This document shows, in pieces, positions 4,922 through 5,914 of a DNA stretch of 5,914 nucleotides. The DNA comes from Bacteroidota bacterium (lineage in GTDB: Bacteria; Bacteroidota; Bacteroidia; Flavobacteriales_F; PHOS-HE28), in assembly GCA_023430945.1 (NCBI GenBank), contig JAEYYE010000334.1, forward strand, positions 1-5,914, given 5' to 3'. Below the pieces are notes generated by a model that worked only from the letters and a program-made list of their open reading frames with translations, was not told the origin of the DNA and made no database searches. Both the position numbers and the translations under genes were made by a program. Position 1 is the stretch's first letter, and every line of letters begins with the position of its first letter.

Positions 4922-5914
4922 ATGGAGAACACTTTTTTCATGTTCGTTCCTTGGATCGCAGGGTTACTTCTACCGATCGGTTCCATCGCACAGTGTCCGG
5001 GCTGCACGCCTGATCCCACATGCGTTAGTGCGCCGGCTTTCCCAACGATCTGCCCTGCACAACCACCGGCTGGTACCGCCGGTGAGCCTTACGCGGCTGA
5101 CCTGTCGTTCTGGATGCCGGCAAGCTTCAGCGATCCGGGAAGCGGTGTAACGGTGCAGTTCCAGCAAATGACGGTAACCGGAATCAGCGGGCTGCCGCTG
5201 GGGCTTGAGCTGGAAACGAGCGATCCGGCGGGCGTTTATTTTCCACAGCAGAACGAATTCGGTTGCGCCCGGATCTGCGGTATCCCGGTGATCGCCGGGT
5301 TGTACAGCATAACGATAAACATACTCGCCACCGTGGAACTGGGTGGTTTTGTCACTCAGGTACCGGAGGAATTCATCCTTCTGCTGCAGATCGCGCCTGG
5401 CGAAGGAGGCAATTCGTGTTTCACGTTCACGCCTGAGAGCGGTTGTGGCAGTGTTGCCGTTCAGTTCGAGGCCTTGATCGTTGGCGATCCGTCGCTTACT
5501 ACCTATTCGTGGGATCTCGGGGATGGTGTGACAAGTACCGATCCAGATCCAGTTCACGTATTCGATCAGCCGGGGATCCATCCGGTAACGTTGACCACCA
5601 CGATCGGCGGTGACATGCTTACTTCTGTTTCGATCAGTGGCGTGAATGGGAATTGGTGCGGCGATGTGGAGGAACCGAACGTGCCTTTTGTGGGTTGCAC
5701 GGGTTCTCCCGATCTGTATTTCGTACTTACCGATGGGAGTGGCGGAACATACGGATCGAGCACGCAGGACAATACGTTCTCCGCTTCATGGAATGGACTT
5801 TCATTGTTTCTGGATCAACCGCCGTATTCGATCACGTTCTATGATGAAGATGGCGTGAGCCAGAACGATCAGCTGGGAACGTTCAATATTCCTGCAAATG
5901 GAGAAGGGATCTAC
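4922..5914 (+). CDS. Secreted PKD-domain protein with C2-like segment (partial)
   Basis: 331 residues are visible and the frame is open at the window end. Residues 1-23 form a signal peptide (hydrophobic FFMFVPWIAGLLLPIGSIA, cut before Gln24); there is no lipobox, so the protein is released or exported further rather than lipid-anchored. A cysteine-rich opening follows (Cys25, 28, 34, 44), then a beta-rich, Ig-like region (about 52-158, including GLPLGLEL and CARICGIPVIAGLYSI). A PKD domain spans about 166-238, with the signature YSWDLGDG (195-202) and VHVFDQPGIHPVTL (211-224). Residues 263-323 resemble a C2-type beta sandwich (PDLYFVLTDG, SASWNGL, YDEDGVSQNDQLG). Ten cysteines are visible, suggesting disulfides outside the cytoplasm. 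In Bacteroidota, proteins of this architecture usually end in a T9SS sorting domain; that end is outside the window. ATG at 4940 is an alternative start but shortens the signal peptide. Function is unknown; adhesion or matrix roles are typical for PKD proteins. Confidence 0.85.
   Translation, partial: MENTFFMFVPWIAGLLLPIGSIAQCPGCTPDPTCVSAPAFPTICPAQPPAGTAGEPYAADLSFWMPASFSDPGSGVTVQFQQMTVTGISGLPLGLELETSDPAGVYFPQQNEFGCARICGIPVIAGLYSITINILATVELGGFVTQVPEEFILLLQIAPGEGGNSCFTFTPESGCGSVAVQFEALIVGDPSLTTYSWDLGDGVTSTDPDPVHVFDQPGIHPVTLTTTIGGDMLTSVSISGVNGNWCGDVEEPNVPFVGCTGSPDLYFVLTDGSGGTYGSSTQDNTFSASWNGLSLFLDQPPYSITFYDEDGVSQNDQLGTFNIPANGEGIY

Noticed and set aside
4970..5581. A 203-codon open frame on the minus strand
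   Set aside because: It is antisense to the PKD protein, which has a signal peptide and domain motifs; the antisense product shows none.

Overview
The window looks like chromosomal DNA from a relatively GC-rich member of the Bacteroidota, probably Flavobacteriales. The evidence is a PorZ-type component of the type IX secretion system (T9SS), a large secreted PKD-domain protein of the kind T9SS exports, a Bacteroidota-style GluRS insert, start codons without Shine-Dalgarno sequences, and -7 promoter boxes close to the Bacteroidota consensus TAnnTTTG. The lineage is inferred from these features; no search was run.

Layout, left to right. (1) 1-2041, minus strand: most of porZ, with the 3' end cut off by the window edge. 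(2) 2121-2152: a perfect palindromic hairpin, likely the terminator of the tRNA gene. (3) 2159-2229, minus: tRNA-Cys(GCA), with a candidate -7 box just upstream. (4) 2230-2409: an intergenic gap holding two arrays of degenerate 7-bp repeats. (5) 2410-2760, minus: folB, overlapping by 10 bp the end of (6) gltX, 2751-4304, minus. (7) 4305-4434: the gltX leader, with GATC-containing octamer repeats, a candidate -7 box and a 7-bp inverted repeat. (8) 4435-4764, minus: a small protein resembling the YjdJ/COG2388 GNAT-like family but without the acetyl-CoA loop; its promoter box sits so close to the ATG that the mRNA may be leaderless. (9) 4765-4921: a divergent intergenic region. (10) 4922-5914, plus: the first 331 residues of a secreted protein with an N-terminal cysteine-rich region, a PKD domain and a C2-like segment, cut off at the window end.

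How the genes relate. folB and gltX are translationally coupled housekeeping genes (folate synthesis; glutamyl-tRNA charging). PorZ acts at the cell surface in the attachment step of T9SS cargo, and the PKD protein is a plausible cargo of that system, but the two are not in one operon and its diagnostic C-terminal signal lies outside the window. No mobile element, CRISPR array or defence system was seen. The least explained signals are in the DNA itself: a marked excess of GATC tetramers throughout, plus short-period degenerate repeats (7 and 8 bp) in the intergenic gaps.
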